Shown: piece by piece, positions 24,636-33,769 of the stretch
How the letters are laid out: every line of letters starts with the position of its first letter
Position numbering within the stretch: position 1 is the first letter of the stretch
Assembly: GCF_042646125.1 (NCBI RefSeq)
Contig: NZ_JBHRSW010000005.1
Location: forward strand, 248,001 to 312,000
Reading direction: 5' to 3'
DNA from: Glaciecola flavus
GTDB lineage: Bacteria; Pseudomonadota; Gammaproteobacteria; Enterobacterales; Alteromonadaceae
Length of the DNA stretch: 64,000 nucleotides
The notes under the pieces: generated by a model
What the model was told of the DNA's origin: nothing
The model's input: the letters and a program-made list of their open reading frames with translations, nothing else
The model's database searches: none
Translations under genes and position numbers: made by a program

Positions 24636-24725
24636 GTAGTTTCACTCCAAAAATAAACTTAGTGAAGCTTAGCAATTCTCACACCAAAACCTGTCCAAAT
24701 GGTCAAGTTATAGTATAAAGTAGTC

Positions 24726-25112
24726 TTATTGTACCAAGCTAACGATTGCCCCAATCAAACCACCCAATACGAGTGCTACGTTTGCAAAAAATCCCATCAC
24801 AAAGCCAGGTGCGCGTTTTTTCGGGTCGTTAACGTAACTAAAATAATATAGTGGGCGGCCAATCACGAATAGTAGTCCAATAGCAGCAGCAATTGTTGGG
24901 CTAACAAACGTCGCAAAACCCCATAGAGCGGGTAAAAATATTATAAGTTGTTCAAGTGTATTCTGCTGCACGCGGTACATTCTTTCCCAAGTAGCATTAC
25001 CAGAAGTTGCAGGTGCGGGAAGCTTAAACTTCTCGCGACCAAATCCTACCTTAAAAGTGAAAAACATGTACTCAAGCAGAGCCACTGTTGTAATTATTGT
25101 TGGAAATTCCAT
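24726..25112 (-). CDS. MAPEG family membrane protein
   Basis: A 128-residue, four-span membrane protein of the MAPEG superfamily (glutathione-linked eicosanoid/microsomal GST-like). The family motif is seen as RMYRVQQNTLEQLIIFLPALW near residue 45-65, with the Arg, Gln-Asn and Glu that contact glutathione, followed by GRPLYYFSYVNDPKKRAPGF. AAAGGGT precedes the ATG. Substrate unknown. Single gene with an inverted repeat about 45-70 bp upstream. Confidence 0.88.
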   Translation of the reverse strand: MEFPTIITTVALLEYMFFTFKVGFGREKFKLPAPATSGNATWERMYRVQQNTLEQLIIFLPALWGFATFVSPTIAAAIGLLFVIGRPLYYFSYVNDPKKRAPGFVMGFFANVALVLGGLIGAIVSLVQ

Positions 25113-25155
25113 GGTATACCCTTTGTTGAAATAATGTGAATAACTGCCTCTACTT

Positions 25156-25181
25156 GTTCAATGGATATATGACCATTGAAC
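25156..25181. promoter_or_regulatory. 9-bp inverted repeat upstream of the MAPEG gene
   Basis: GTTCAATGG (25156-25164) and CCATTGAAC (25173-25181) are perfect inverted arms separated by ATATATGA. No T-run follows. It lies 44 bp upstream of the MAPEG start on the other strand and 160 bp before the peroxidase gene. An operator is the likeliest reading, unproven. Confidence 0.45.
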
Positions 25182-25340
25182 GTAGATGATTGTACGATTT
25201 CGTATAGTTTTTTCTGCTAACAATGCTAACTATTTGACGATACATTTTAACGGTTAAATTTGTTTTTTAAACAGGTTGCTTTGCATATCTCAGCGAGAAT
25301 AGCATAGCGAAGGCAAACCTGAATTGATAGCAGGACGCAG

Positions 25341-26345
25341 TTGTACATAATTAAAAAACTTTATGTTTTCGGATTCTTTTTGATTCTGGTTTGTCTCTCG
25401 TTGGGCACACGAGCAAGTAGTTCTAAAGAAACGTTTATCAAGCCAGAGTTTATCCCCTTCCCCTCATACAATCCTTATACCGTGGAAAAAGCAGCGCTGG
25501 GCAAAATGCTGTTCTTCGACCCAAGACTAAGCAAAAACAAGAATATGACTTGTGCGACGTGCCATAATCCAAGCTTCGGTTGGGAAGATGCAACGGCGCT
25601 TTCCATTGGCGCACAAAACTCTAAGCTACCTAGACACTCCCCGAGTATTATCAATGCCGCATGGGGAAATAGCTTCTTTTGGGATGGTAGAGCCAAGAGC
25701 CTTTAAGAGCAAGCACTGGAGCCGATAGAAAGCCCGATTGAAATAAACTTACCGATTCAAGTAGCAGTGTTTAGGTTATCACAAATACCCTATTACCAAG
25801 ATTGGTTCACCAAAGTATTTGGTGATGAAGGTATTTCTGCTAGCACAATAGCAAAAGCAATTGCGACATTTGAACGAACCATTGTGTCGGGCGTTTCGCC
25901 CTTCGATAGATGGATTAAAGGCGAAGAAACGGCTATTTCTGAAACCGCAAAACAAGGGTTCAGGCTTTTTACTGGAAAGGCAAAGTGTATAAACTGCCAC
26001 ACCGGCTGGAACTTTACTGACCAAGCCTTCCATGACATTGGTCTACCGGGAAGTGATTTAGGTCGTGGCGCATTGACCCAAAACGAACAAGACAATTTTG
26101 CTTTCAAAACACCTAGCCTTCGAAACATAGCACAACGCGCGCCCTACATGCATGATGGTCGATTCAACACATTAAGAGATGCAATTGTCAGTTATATATC
26201 AGGCGCTAAAAACGATAGGCCAAGCTTATCGCCAGAAATGCAAGTCATCGCGCTCAGTTCTGAGGAAATAGAGGCCATTGAACGGTTTTTAGAATCTCTC
26301 ACCAGCGAAGACAAAGAAATTACACTTCCATTACTGCCGTTTTAA
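25341..26345 (+). pseudogene. Di-heme cytochrome c peroxidase/MauG family gene with one in-frame stop
   Basis: The gene reads in a single frame for 1005 nt but has TAA at 25704-25706. Codons after the stop continue the family sequence without frame change: WDGRAKSL, stop, EQALEPIESPIE. The usual family residue there is Glu, so GAA to TAA is the simplest change. A signal-peptide-like start, heme sites CATCH (near residue 70) and CINCH (near 215), and YMHDGRF are intact. TTG start after AGGA. The intact protein would be a periplasmic peroxidase of about 333 residues. The upstream 121-residue product keeps only one heme site. It ends 9 nt before the chemoreceptor gene. Confidence 0.88.
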
Positions 26346-26354
26346 GGGAATACA

Positions 26355-27965
26355 ATGAGTATTAAACGTAAATTGATGATAAGCGTCTTTGGTCTAATTA
26401 TTGTATTTAGCCTTATCAGTGCTTACCTAATTTCACTTCTCAATTCACAAGGAAAGCAAACTGTATTTGCGCTGAATCAGCCCCTTATCGCAGTCACTAG
26501 TAGCCAACACGCAATGAGTAAGTTTGAAGAAGCCGCCAACTTGGCAAACGCGGTCTTGGCTTGGACAAGTGCGACTTCTGGTGAGCAAAACGCAACGAGG
26601 TTTACATTGATAAAAGCTGATTTTGACAAACATTTACTCGACGCACAACGCAACAGCCTGTCCGAGTCATCTAAACAAATTAGCCAAGAAATTCAGGAAA
26701 AAGCGCAAAAATGGTTTGAAGATGTTCACAATTACATAGCAGATGAGAAAATCAGTTCGCTGAAAAACATGACGCTTATCGAGCAAGCAAGAGCAGAAAT
26801 ATCTGCACTACTCACGCAGTTTGCTGCTCACACATTAGATGATGCCAATGCCCTCTCAAAATCCGTGGAGGAAAACACCAAAACACAGATTGTCGGTACC
26901 ATTATCGCTGTTTCTGTGAGCGCGCTTCTTGCCTTAATCTTATCTTTATTTTTAGTATCAAAAATGTTGAAACCGCTAAAATCATTGGCCATTGCTGCCT
27001 ATGAGCTCTCAAGTGGAGATGGCGATCTAACTAGAAGACTGGACGCAAAAACAAGCGACGAAGTTGGCACATTGTCTACAGAATTTAATGCGTTCATTGG
27101 TAAAGTCCAAAAAATAATAGAAGAAGTAGCCACTTCGGTATGGTCGACGCAAAATCAACTGTCCGGACTGGCCTCACTCGCTGAAACAACGCGAACCGGC
27201 ACAGACTCACAACAAACAGAAATTCAGCATATCAGCCAGTCAATGAATGAGCCGGTTGAACTTGGAAAACAAGCAAAGCTATCAACTGAACTAGCAAATG
27301 AGCAAGCAAACAGCATAAATATGGAAGCGCATCACGGCGCACAATTAGCAAAAGAAACAGACGCTGGCATTCACTTGCTAACCGACAGAGTGAGCGGCAC
27401 CAGCGAAGTTATTCTTGAATTAAATAACGCAAGCGACGAAATCAACGAAATTACTACAGTAATAGAAAGTATCGCTGACCAAACCAACTTGTTGGCACTC
27501 AATGCAGCCATTGAAGCAGCTCGAGCTGGTGAAGCAGGAAGAGGGTTTGCAGTGGTTGCTGAAGAAGTCAGAAATCTAGCGATGAAAACCCAAGAGTCGA
27601 CCTATTCAATTCAAGAAACCATCTCAAAAGTACAAGGTTTTGCAGAGAAAGCTAGTGCATTTATTAAAGAGAGCCAAGACAAAGCCAGTTCTTGTATCGA
27701 AATGAATAGTAAAGTAAACGAATCATTGAATCAGGTGTTGAAGAGTGCACAACAAGTTAATGAGACAACTTCAGCCGTGGCAAAATTTACAAGCGAACAA
27801 GAAGGTAAAATCTTGCACGTCAATGAGTACTTAACATCGATCAGTAAAATTGCCGACGAAACTGCAGAAGGCAGTAACCAACTGCTTCGTGCGCAAAAAA
27901 GCGTAAACGAAGCCATTGAAACTGTCGCAAATAATATTTCTGTATTTAAGTTGGTTAAGCGGTAA
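26355..27965 (+). CDS. Methyl-accepting chemotaxis protein
   Basis: Membrane chemoreceptor of 536 residues. A first span near 7-29, a helical periplasmic sensor of about 145 residues, a second span around IVGTIIAVSVSALLALILS (near 176-198), a HAMP domain after LKPLKSLAIAAYELSSGDGDL, then the signalling domain whose hairpin tip DQTNLLALNAAIEAARAGEA begins at residue 375. The helical sensor has no recognisable ligand pocket, so the stimulus is unknown. It starts 9 nt after the broken peroxidase gene and was probably cotranscribed with it. A nonsense codon there might reduce its expression by polarity. Confidence 0.95.
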   Translation: MSIKRKLMISVFGLIIVFSLISAYLISLLNSQGKQTVFALNQPLIAVTSSQHAMSKFEEAANLANAVLAWTSATSGEQNATRFTLIKADFDKHLLDAQRNSLSESSKQISQEIQEKAQKWFEDVHNYIADEKISSLKNMTLIEQARAEISALLTQFAAHTLDDANALSKSVEENTKTQIVGTIIAVSVSALLALILSLFLVSKMLKPLKSLAIAAYELSSGDGDLTRRLDAKTSDEVGTLSTEFNAFIGKVQKIIEEVATSVWSTQNQLSGLASLAETTRTGTDSQQTEIQHISQSMNEPVELGKQAKLSTELANEQANSINMEAHHGAQLAKETDAGIHLLTDRVSGTSEVILELNNASDEINEITTVIESIADQTNLLALNAAIEAARAGEAGRGFAVVAEEVRNLAMKTQESTYSIQETISKVQGFAEKASAFIKESQDKASSCIEMNSKVNESLNQVLKSAQQVNETTSAVAKFTSEQEGKILHVNEYLTSISKIADETAEGSNQLLRAQKSVNEAIETVANNISVFKLVKR

Positions 27966-28041
27966 TTAAACTCAAGCTCCTTTCTCTAAGGTGTGAAGGC
28001 ACCATGTAGATACTAAGCTTTTTAAAGTACACCCATGATGA

Positions 28042-28074
28042 AAAAAGCCGCATATCTGTGATATACGGCTTTTT
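28042..28074. terminator. Terminator between tRNA-Leu(GAG) and the chemoreceptor gene
   Basis: AAAAAGCCGCATAT and ATATACGGCTTTTT form a 14-bp stem with one imperfect position and a 5-nt loop. On the minus strand that position is a G-U pair, so the hairpin is best for transcripts leaving the secG/tRNA-Leu operon. It can also stop the rightward chemoreceptor transcript. Confidence 0.85.
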
Positions 28075-28077
28075 ATT

Positions 28078-28163
28078 TGGTGCGGAAAGCGGGACTTGAA
28101 CCCGCACGAGCATAGCTCACCACCCCCTCAAGATGGCGTGTCTACCAATTCCACCACTTCCGC
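28078..28163 (-). tRNA. tRNA-Leu (GAG)
   Basis: An 86-nt class II tRNA on the minus strand with acceptor GCGGAAG/CTTTCCGC-type pairing, long variable arm and encoded CCA (28078-28080). Anticodon stem CCATC/GGTGG with loop TTGAGGG gives anticodon GAG. It lies 13 nt after secG, the same neighbour as E. coli leuU, and is followed by a terminator. Confidence 0.95.
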
Positions 28164-28176
28164 AAAAACTGTTTTA

Positions 28177-28545
28177 TTACTGAGGGTCAGACGTGGGTAC
28201 GTCGTTTCCGTCAGTTTGGTCACTAACCGGCACATCAGATTCATCAACAACAGGTATCGTTGCTTCAACCGGCGCTTCAATGTTTTGAAACTCATCAGCT
28301 TCAGTATTCGCACCAGTTGTAATACCACCAATAATTAAGCTGATTAAAAAGAATAAGGTTGCTAATATTGCCGTGGTACGAGTCATAAAGTTACCCGATC
28401 CACTTGAGCCAAATACGGTATTTGAACCACCAGCGCCAAAAGATGCGCCTGCTTCAGCACCTTTTCCTTGCTGTATTAATACAAAGCCAATTAACATAAT
28501 GGCGACGATTAAATAAGCAACTAATAAAATCTCATATAAAGACAT
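28177..28545 (-). CDS. secG: Preprotein translocase subunit SecG
   Basis: Small subunit of the SecYEG export channel. 122 residues: first span near 5-24 (LLVAYLIVAIMLIGFVLIQ), the conserved loop QQGKGAEAGASFGAGGSNTVFG, second span near 57-76, and a longer than usual acidic tail (from residue 77) rich in Asp, Glu and Pro. The ATG follows the tpiA stop immediately (TAAATG), so translation is probably coupled. Confidence 0.96.
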   Translation of the reverse strand: MSLYEILLVAYLIVAIMLIGFVLIQQGKGAEAGASFGAGGSNTVFGSSGSGNFMTRTTAILATLFFLISLIIGGITTGANTEADEFQNIEAPVEATIPVVDESDVPVSDQTDGNDVPTSDPQ

Positions 28546-29286
28546 TTACTTCCTCTCATTTGCGGCTAGGCAAATATCGCTAAAACTATCCATTTTTAAA
28601 CTTGCACCGCCTACTAAGGCGCCATCTATATCTGGTTGTGCAAACAATTCAGCAGCATTTTTATCCGAGACACTGCCGCCGTACACTATACGAATACTGT
28701 GTGAATCATCACAATATTTGCTTAATCTTTCACGAATAAATGCGTGCACTTCTTGTGCCTGTTCAGGTGTGGCTGTTTTTCCAGTGCCTATAGCCCATAC
28801 TGGTTCATAAGCAATAACTAAGTTATCCATTGCACCTTTGCAGCTTTCTATCACTGCATCAAGTTGCTCACCCACATAGTCGAACACGCTACCGTTGTCT
28901 CTAACTTCGAGAGGCTCACCGACACAAACCAACGGAACACTGCCGTTTTCTAATACCGCTTTTGCCTTTTTCGCAACGATTTCATTTGATTCGTTGTATC
29001 GTGCTCTACGCTCTGAGTGCCCGACAATCACATACTTGCAATCGAATTCGGCCAACATCGTCAGAGATATATCACCTGTGTGTGCCCCACTTTCATAATA
29101 ACTGCAATCTTGTGCACCTATCGAAAAGTTTGCGCTGCTTGTTTCACTTATATATAAGGAAGGTAGACATAACACAACGTCGATGTTTTCAAATACAGGA
29201 AATGATCGCTTGAATTGGTGTAACATCGTTAGATTGCCGTTCATTTTCCAATTTCCAGCAACCATCATACGTTTATTTTTTTGCAT
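28546..29286 (-). CDS. tpiA: Triosephosphate isomerase
   Basis: Interconverts glyceraldehyde-3-P and dihydroxyacetone-P in glycolysis. 246 residues: VAGNWKMNG with the catalytic Lys and Asn, VIVGHSERR with catalytic His, AYEPVWAIGTGKTA with catalytic Glu and loop 6, IRIVYGGSVS and GALVGGASL for phosphate binding. It is placed between glmM and secG, an order usual in alteromonads but not in E. coli. AAGGTGG precedes the ATG, with a GC-rich hairpin just upstream. Confidence 0.97.
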   Translation of the reverse strand: MQKNKRMMVAGNWKMNGNLTMLHQFKRSFPVFENIDVVLCLPSLYISETSSANFSIGAQDCSYYESGAHTGDISLTMLAEFDCKYVIVGHSERRARYNESNEIVAKKAKAVLENGSVPLVCVGEPLEVRDNGSVFDYVGEQLDAVIESCKGAMDNLVIAYEPVWAIGTGKTATPEQAQEVHAFIRERLSKYCDDSHSIRIVYGGSVSDKNAAELFAQPDIDGALVGGASLKMDSFSDICLAANERK

Positions 29287-29302
29287 AAATCCACCTTATG
29301 AG

Positions 29303-29324
29303 CCGCCGCACCACAAAGCGGCGG
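29303..29324 (-). promoter_or_regulatory. GC-rich hairpin in the glmM-tpiA gap
   Basis: CCGCCGC (29303-29309) and GCGGCGG (29318-29324) form a perfect 7-bp GC stem with an 8-nt loop. It lies 16 nt upstream of the tpiA start on the minus strand, just above the ribosome site, and has no T-run. It may stabilise the tpiA-secG mRNA or tune tpiA translation. Confidence 0.5.
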
Positions 29325-29377
29325 AGATATTAACTAAGAGCGCTGTAAATAACAAGTAACATAAGCAAAATTTTTAC

Positions 29378-30721
29378 TCATTGTTCAGTATTTTCTACTT
29401 CACTTGCTATTTTTTGAGCACATTGTAATGCTAAGTCACTGTCCTCTGCCTCGACCATCACTCGAATCAAAGGCTCAGTTCCACTTTTACGAAGTAAAAC
29501 TCGTCCTGTATTCCCTAGTAATTTCTCTGCATCACTTAACGATTTCTTGACATTCTTATTCGCCAGTGGGTCTTTTGAATTGGCGTTGTATTTTACATTT
29601 ATTAAGGTTTGTGGAAACTTAGTATAACCAGAAGCCAGAGAACTAAGTGGAATGTTGGCACGCAACATAGCCGCAATCACCTGTAAACCAGCCACTATAC
29701 CGTCTCCCGTTGGGGCGTAATCCAAATTCAGCACATGGCCCGAATTTTCCCCTCCAATACACCAGCCATTTTCTAACAAGCGCTCCATTACATATCGATC
29801 ACCGACGTCCGCACGCTCAAACGGCACACCTAAGTTTTCAATGGCAAGTTGCATAGCTAAATTTGACATTTTTGTACCGACCACACCACCTTTTAACTTA
29901 CCAGAACGCAATGCATCACGCGCAATAATAAAGATGATTTGGTCACCATCAACAACCTGCCCTTTTTCATCAACCATCATCACCCTATCGCCATCGCCAT
30001 CAAGTGCAATACCAAAATCGGCTTTGTGTTTTTTCACCGCATCTATCGTCGCCTTCAGTGAGGTCGCCCCAACTTTGCGATTTATGTTTAGCCCGTCAGG
30101 AGACGTGCCAATTTCGATGACTTTTGCCCCCAACTCACTGAGTACATTAGGCGCAATATGGTAGGTTGCGCCGTGCGCGCAGTCCACTACGATTTTTAAA
30201 CCACTCAAAGACAACTCTGAAGGAAAGGTACCTTTACAATATTCAATATAGCGACCTGCAGCATCATTTATTCTTGTGGCTTTTCCTAACTTGTCTGAGT
30301 CTACACAGCTCATAGGCAGCTCCATCTGTGCTTCTATTGCCGCTTCTACCGCGTCTGGCAGCTTTCTACCATTTGAAGAAAAAAACTTGATGCCGTTGTC
30401 ATAATATGGATTGTGAGATGCGCTAATGACTATTCCCGCTTCAGAGCGAAAAGTCTTGGTTAAATATGCAATAGCTGGGGTAGGCATAGGGCCTAACAAG
30501 CCAATATTAATACCTGCAGCTGACAGTCCAGCCTCTAGTGCAGACTCAAGCATGTAACCAGAGATCCTCGTGTCTTTACCAATGAGTACTTTATTTGTTC
30601 CTTGTCCGGCGAGCACTTTACCGGCAGCCCAGCCCAACTTAGTGACAAACTCAGGGTTTATGGCACTTTGACCAACACGTCCACGAATACCATCTGTGCC
30701 AAAGTACTGTCTTTCTGACAT
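29378..30721 (-). CDS. glmM: Phosphoglucosamine mutase
   Basis: Converts glucosamine-6-P to glucosamine-1-P on the way to UDP-GlcNAc for peptidoglycan and LPS. 447 residues: YFGTDGIRGRVGQ at the N-terminus, the active phosphoserine in VISASHNPYYDNGIKFF near 100, metal loop ALDGDGDRVMMVD near 240, GGENSGH near 325 and RKSGTEPLIRVMVE at the C-terminus. It begins 12 nt after folP, as in E. coli. Confidence 0.98.
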   Translation of the reverse strand: MSERQYFGTDGIRGRVGQSAINPEFVTKLGWAAGKVLAGQGTNKVLIGKDTRISGYMLESALEAGLSAAGINIGLLGPMPTPAIAYLTKTFRSEAGIVISASHNPYYDNGIKFFSSNGRKLPDAVEAAIEAQMELPMSCVDSDKLGKATRINDAAGRYIEYCKGTFPSELSLSGLKIVVDCAHGATYHIAPNVLSELGAKVIEIGTSPDGLNINRKVGATSLKATIDAVKKHKADFGIALDGDGDRVMMVDEKGQVVDGDQIIFIIARDALRSGKLKGGVVGTKMSNLAMQLAIENLGVPFERADVGDRYVMERLLENGWCIGGENSGHVLNLDYAPTGDGIVAGLQVIAAMLRANIPLSSLASGYTKFPQTLINVKYNANSKDPLANKNVKKSLSDAEKLLGNTGRVLLRKSGTEPLIRVMVEAEDSDLALQCAQKIASEVENTEQ

Positions 30722-30733
30722 ATATATTCCTTA

Positions 30734-31573
30734 TTAGCTTACGCTATTAATTTTACCCACGATTTTAACGACATCCATAATAGCGTCTACATCATGAACT
30801 CGAAGTATACTTGCCCCATTTAAGGCAGCGATTGTGTGTGTAGATATATCGCCAGCAAGGCGATTTTCAACATCTTTGTTCAATAAATTTCCAATCATAC
30901 TCTTTCTTGACATACCGGCGAGTACAGGAAGGTCGAATTGAGTGAACTGGGTAAAGTGCTTAAGAAGTTGATAGTTATGATCTAATGTCTTGCCAAAACC
31001 AAAGCCAGGATCAAGTATAATTTGGTTGTAGTGAAAACCAGCATGCGTAAGCCGTTCAATTTTATTTCTAAAAAAGTCCAGCACATCATCCACAACAGAG
31101 TCGTAGTCTGGTTTATCTTGCATGGTCTTTGGTGCACCTTGCATATGCATGATACACGTTGGAATATGCTTGTCTTTGGCCAATTTGCTTGCCGTTTCTA
31201 GTGCGCCATTCATACTCAAGGCTCGCACATCATTGATCAGTGCAGCACCGGCTTCTACCGCTTGTTTCATGACTTCTGGCTTACTCGTATCAATCGATAC
31301 GATGGTATCAAACCGTTGTGATATGGCTTCAATAACAGGTATTACACGGTTCAACTCTTCTTCTACAGAGATTTCCTCTGCCCCAGGACGCGTTGATTCG
31401 CCGCCAACATCAACAAAAGAAGCACCGCTTTGAATCATAATATCCGCTTGACTAATTGCACTATTCAGATTGTTGAATTTTCCTCCGTCCGAAAACGAGT
31501 CAGGAGTAACATTTAGGATCCCCATTACTCTAGGCAAGTCAAAATCCAAATATTTTTCGCCAAACTTCATCAT
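30734..31573 (-). CDS. folP: Dihydropteroate synthase
   Basis: Condenses p-aminobenzoate with hydroxymethyl-dihydropterin diphosphate in folate synthesis; target of sulfonamides. 279 residues: RVMGILNVTPDSFSDGGKF, ASFVDVGGESTRPGAE, the DINDVRAL-type element as LINDVRALSM, HMQGAPKTMQ, ILDPGFGFGKTLDHN, and AGMSRKSMIG. The gene lies 202 bp after ftsH; a terminator sits in that gap, so it may be transcribed partly from its own promoter. Confidence 0.97.
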   Translation of the reverse strand: MMKFGEKYLDFDLPRVMGILNVTPDSFSDGGKFNNLNSAISQADIMIQSGASFVDVGGESTRPGAEEISVEEELNRVIPVIEAISQRFDTIVSIDTSKPEVMKQAVEAGAALINDVRALSMNGALETASKLAKDKHIPTCIMHMQGAPKTMQDKPDYDSVVDDVLDFFRNKIERLTHAGFHYNQIILDPGFGFGKTLDHNYQLLKHFTQFTQFDLPVLAGMSRKSMIGNLLNKDVENRLAGDISTHTIAALNGASILRVHDVDAIMDVVKIVGKINSVS

Positions 31574-31730
31574 TCTTTTGTGTTGCTCTTTGTTACTCTA
31601 CGCTTATTATCATGGTTTACGAAACGACAAAAAACTGATTAGCCTCTTTTGTATGGTCAATAAAAGACGCTAAGTACCAATCCTCTATTTATCATACAAA
31701 ATAAATTGCTTTTGTTTAATACCTATATAC

Positions 31731-31757
31731 AAAAACACCGGCAAAGCCGGTGTTTTT
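31731..31757. terminator. Intrinsic terminator after ftsH
   Basis: A perfect 12-bp stem AAAAACACCGGC / GCCGGTGTTTTT with loop AAA, 19 nt past the ftsH stop. T-run on both strands. It separates rlmE-ftsH from the folP-glmM-tpiA-secG run, though readthrough is possible. Confidence 0.9.
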
Positions 31758-31775
31758 ATTATGGTTCAATGCCTA

Positions 31776-33707
31776 CTAATTCGACGAAGTGCTTGTTTCA
31801 CCACCATCTTGTGGCTTATCTTCCTTACCCACGTCAATAGACGCACCACCACTTGGTTTGCCAGAATCTGATTTGTCATCTTTTTGCCAATCAGCCGGCG
31901 GCCTAACATCAACTCGTTCCATTAAATCGTCGATCTGCTTGGCATCTATGGTTTCGTATTTCATCAAGGCATCTTTCATAGTGTGAAGAATATCCATATT
32001 CTCCTCTAAAATCTTATATGCACGCTGATAGTTGCGGTCGATGATCTCTTTGATTTCGCTGTCAATCGTTCGCGCCGTTTCATCTGAGACATTGGCTGAC
32101 TTACTCATCGAACGGCCTAAGAATACTTCGCCTTCTTCTTCTGCGTAAAGCTGTGGACCAAGTTTGGCTGACAAACCCCATTGCGTCACCATTTTCTTCG
32201 CAATGTCTGTTGCTCGTTCAATATCGTTTGAAGCCCCCGTCGTGACAGCATCTTCACCGTATATAATTTCTTCTGCAATTCGTCCACCAAACAGACTTGA
32301 GATCATACTCTCTAAGTGGCGCTTGGTGTAACTGACGCGATCTTGTTCAGGCAAGTACATTGTCACACCCAAAGCTCTCCCGCGAGGAATAATTGACACT
32401 TTGTAAACAGGATCGTGTTCAGGTACTAAGCGTCCAACAATAGCATGCCCAGCTTCGTGGTATGCCGTCATTGCCTTTTCTTCCTCCGACATAACCATAG
32501 ATCGGCGTTCAGTACCCATCATGATCTTGTCTTTTGCTTTTTCAAACTCTTCCATCGAAACCAATCGACGGTTAGCTCGCGCAGCAAATAATGCCGCTTC
32601 ATTAACCAAATTAGCTAAATCTGCACCAGAGAACCCTGGTGTTCCGCGTGCAATGACCGATGCTTCAACGTCATCTGCAATCGGTACCTTGCGCATGTGT
32701 ACTTTAAGAATTTGTTCTCTGCCACGAATGTCAGGTAGCCCCACAACAACTTGCCTGTCAAAACGTCCCGGACGCAATAGCGCTGGATCCAGTACATCAG
32801 GGCGGTTAGTAGCGGCAATAACAATAATGCCTTCGTGCCCTTCAAAGCCGTCCATTTCTACTAGCATTTGGTTGAGCGTTTGCTCTCTCTCATCGTGACC
32901 GCCACCAAGGCCGGCTCCACGCTGACGACCCACTGCATCAATTTCATCAATAAAGATAATACAAGGCGCAGACTTTTTAGCTTGCTCAAACATGTCCCTT
33001 ACGCGCGACGCACCGACACCCACGAACATCTCGACAAAATCAGAACCAGAGATTGTGAAAAATGGTACTTTCGCTTCACCCGCAATGGCCTTAGCAAGGA
33101 GGGTTTTACCCGTTCCTGGAGGACCCACCATTAATACACCCTTCGGGATTTTGCCGCCAAGCTTTTGGAACTTAGTGGGGTCACGCAAGAAGTCGACTAA
33201 CTCAGTTACTTCTTCTTTTGCTTCGTCACAACCGGCAACATCAGCGAAGGTTGTTTTTATCTGGTCTTCGCTCAGTAGGCGAGCTTTGCTCTTACCAAAT
33301 GACATCGCTCCTCGACCACCGCCGCCTTGCATCTGACGCATGAAAAAGATCCAAACACCAATGAGCAACAGCATAGGAAACCAAGACACTAAAATCTGTA
33401 AAAACCAGTTGGTCTGCTCAGTGGGTTGACCGTATGTCGTCACATTATTCTTTATTAGATCATCCAACAACTTATCGTCGTGAATAGGGATGTAGGTAAC
33501 AAAGGTTTCATTTGAACGAGTTACGCCTCGAATTTCACGGCCATCTACCGTGACTTCGCGTACATCACCTCGCTGAACATCCTGAATAAAAGATTTATAA
33601 TCTCTGGTCGTGCCGGCTGTTTCAGAACCGGAGAAATTCTTAAACACCATCATCAACACAACTGCAATGAACAGCCACAAGATGAGATTTTTTGCCATAT
33701 CGCTCAA
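31776..33707 (-). CDS. ftsH: ATP-dependent zinc metalloprotease FtsH
   Basis: Membrane-anchored AAA+ protease that degrades misfolded membrane proteins and regulators such as LpxC and sigma32 in E. coli. 643 residues: a first span near 6-22, periplasmic domain, second span near 105-123, Walker A GPPGTGKT near 197, Walker B IIFIDEID, SRH region, and the zinc site HEAGH near 419. The start is TTG at 33707 with AGGGG eight bases before it, giving MSDMAKN as in E. coli; ATG three codons later is the alternative. Polar Gly/Ser/Asp-rich tail. It follows rlmE. Confidence 0.97.
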   Translation of the reverse strand: MSDMAKNLILWLFIAVVLMMVFKNFSGSETAGTTRDYKSFIQDVQRGDVREVTVDGREIRGVTRSNETFVTYIPIHDDKLLDDLIKNNVTTYGQPTEQTNWFLQILVSWFPMLLLIGVWIFFMRQMQGGGGRGAMSFGKSKARLLSEDQIKTTFADVAGCDEAKEEVTELVDFLRDPTKFQKLGGKIPKGVLMVGPPGTGKTLLAKAIAGEAKVPFFTISGSDFVEMFVGVGASRVRDMFEQAKKSAPCIIFIDEIDAVGRQRGAGLGGGHDEREQTLNQMLVEMDGFEGHEGIIVIAATNRPDVLDPALLRPGRFDRQVVVGLPDIRGREQILKVHMRKVPIADDVEASVIARGTPGFSGADLANLVNEAALFAARANRRLVSMEEFEKAKDKIMMGTERRSMVMSEEEKAMTAYHEAGHAIVGRLVPEHDPVYKVSIIPRGRALGVTMYLPEQDRVSYTKRHLESMISSLFGGRIAEEIIYGEDAVTTGASNDIERATDIAKKMVTQWGLSAKLGPQLYAEEEGEVFLGRSMSKSANVSDETARTIDSEIKEIIDRNYQRAYKILEENMDILHTMKDALMKYETIDAKQIDDLMERVDVRPPADWQKDDKSDSGKPSGGASIDVGKEDKPQDGGETSTSSN

Positions 33708-33769
33708 ACTTATTACCCCTAAAAACTATCAAGTCACGCGTTTAGTGCCACGTATATACCTGAAGATTA

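Noticed and set aside
25704..25706. TAA as a recoded sense codon (selenocysteine or programmed readthrough)
   Set aside because: Selenocysteine uses TGA, the family residue is Glu, and no readthrough context is visible; nonsense mutation or base error is simpler.
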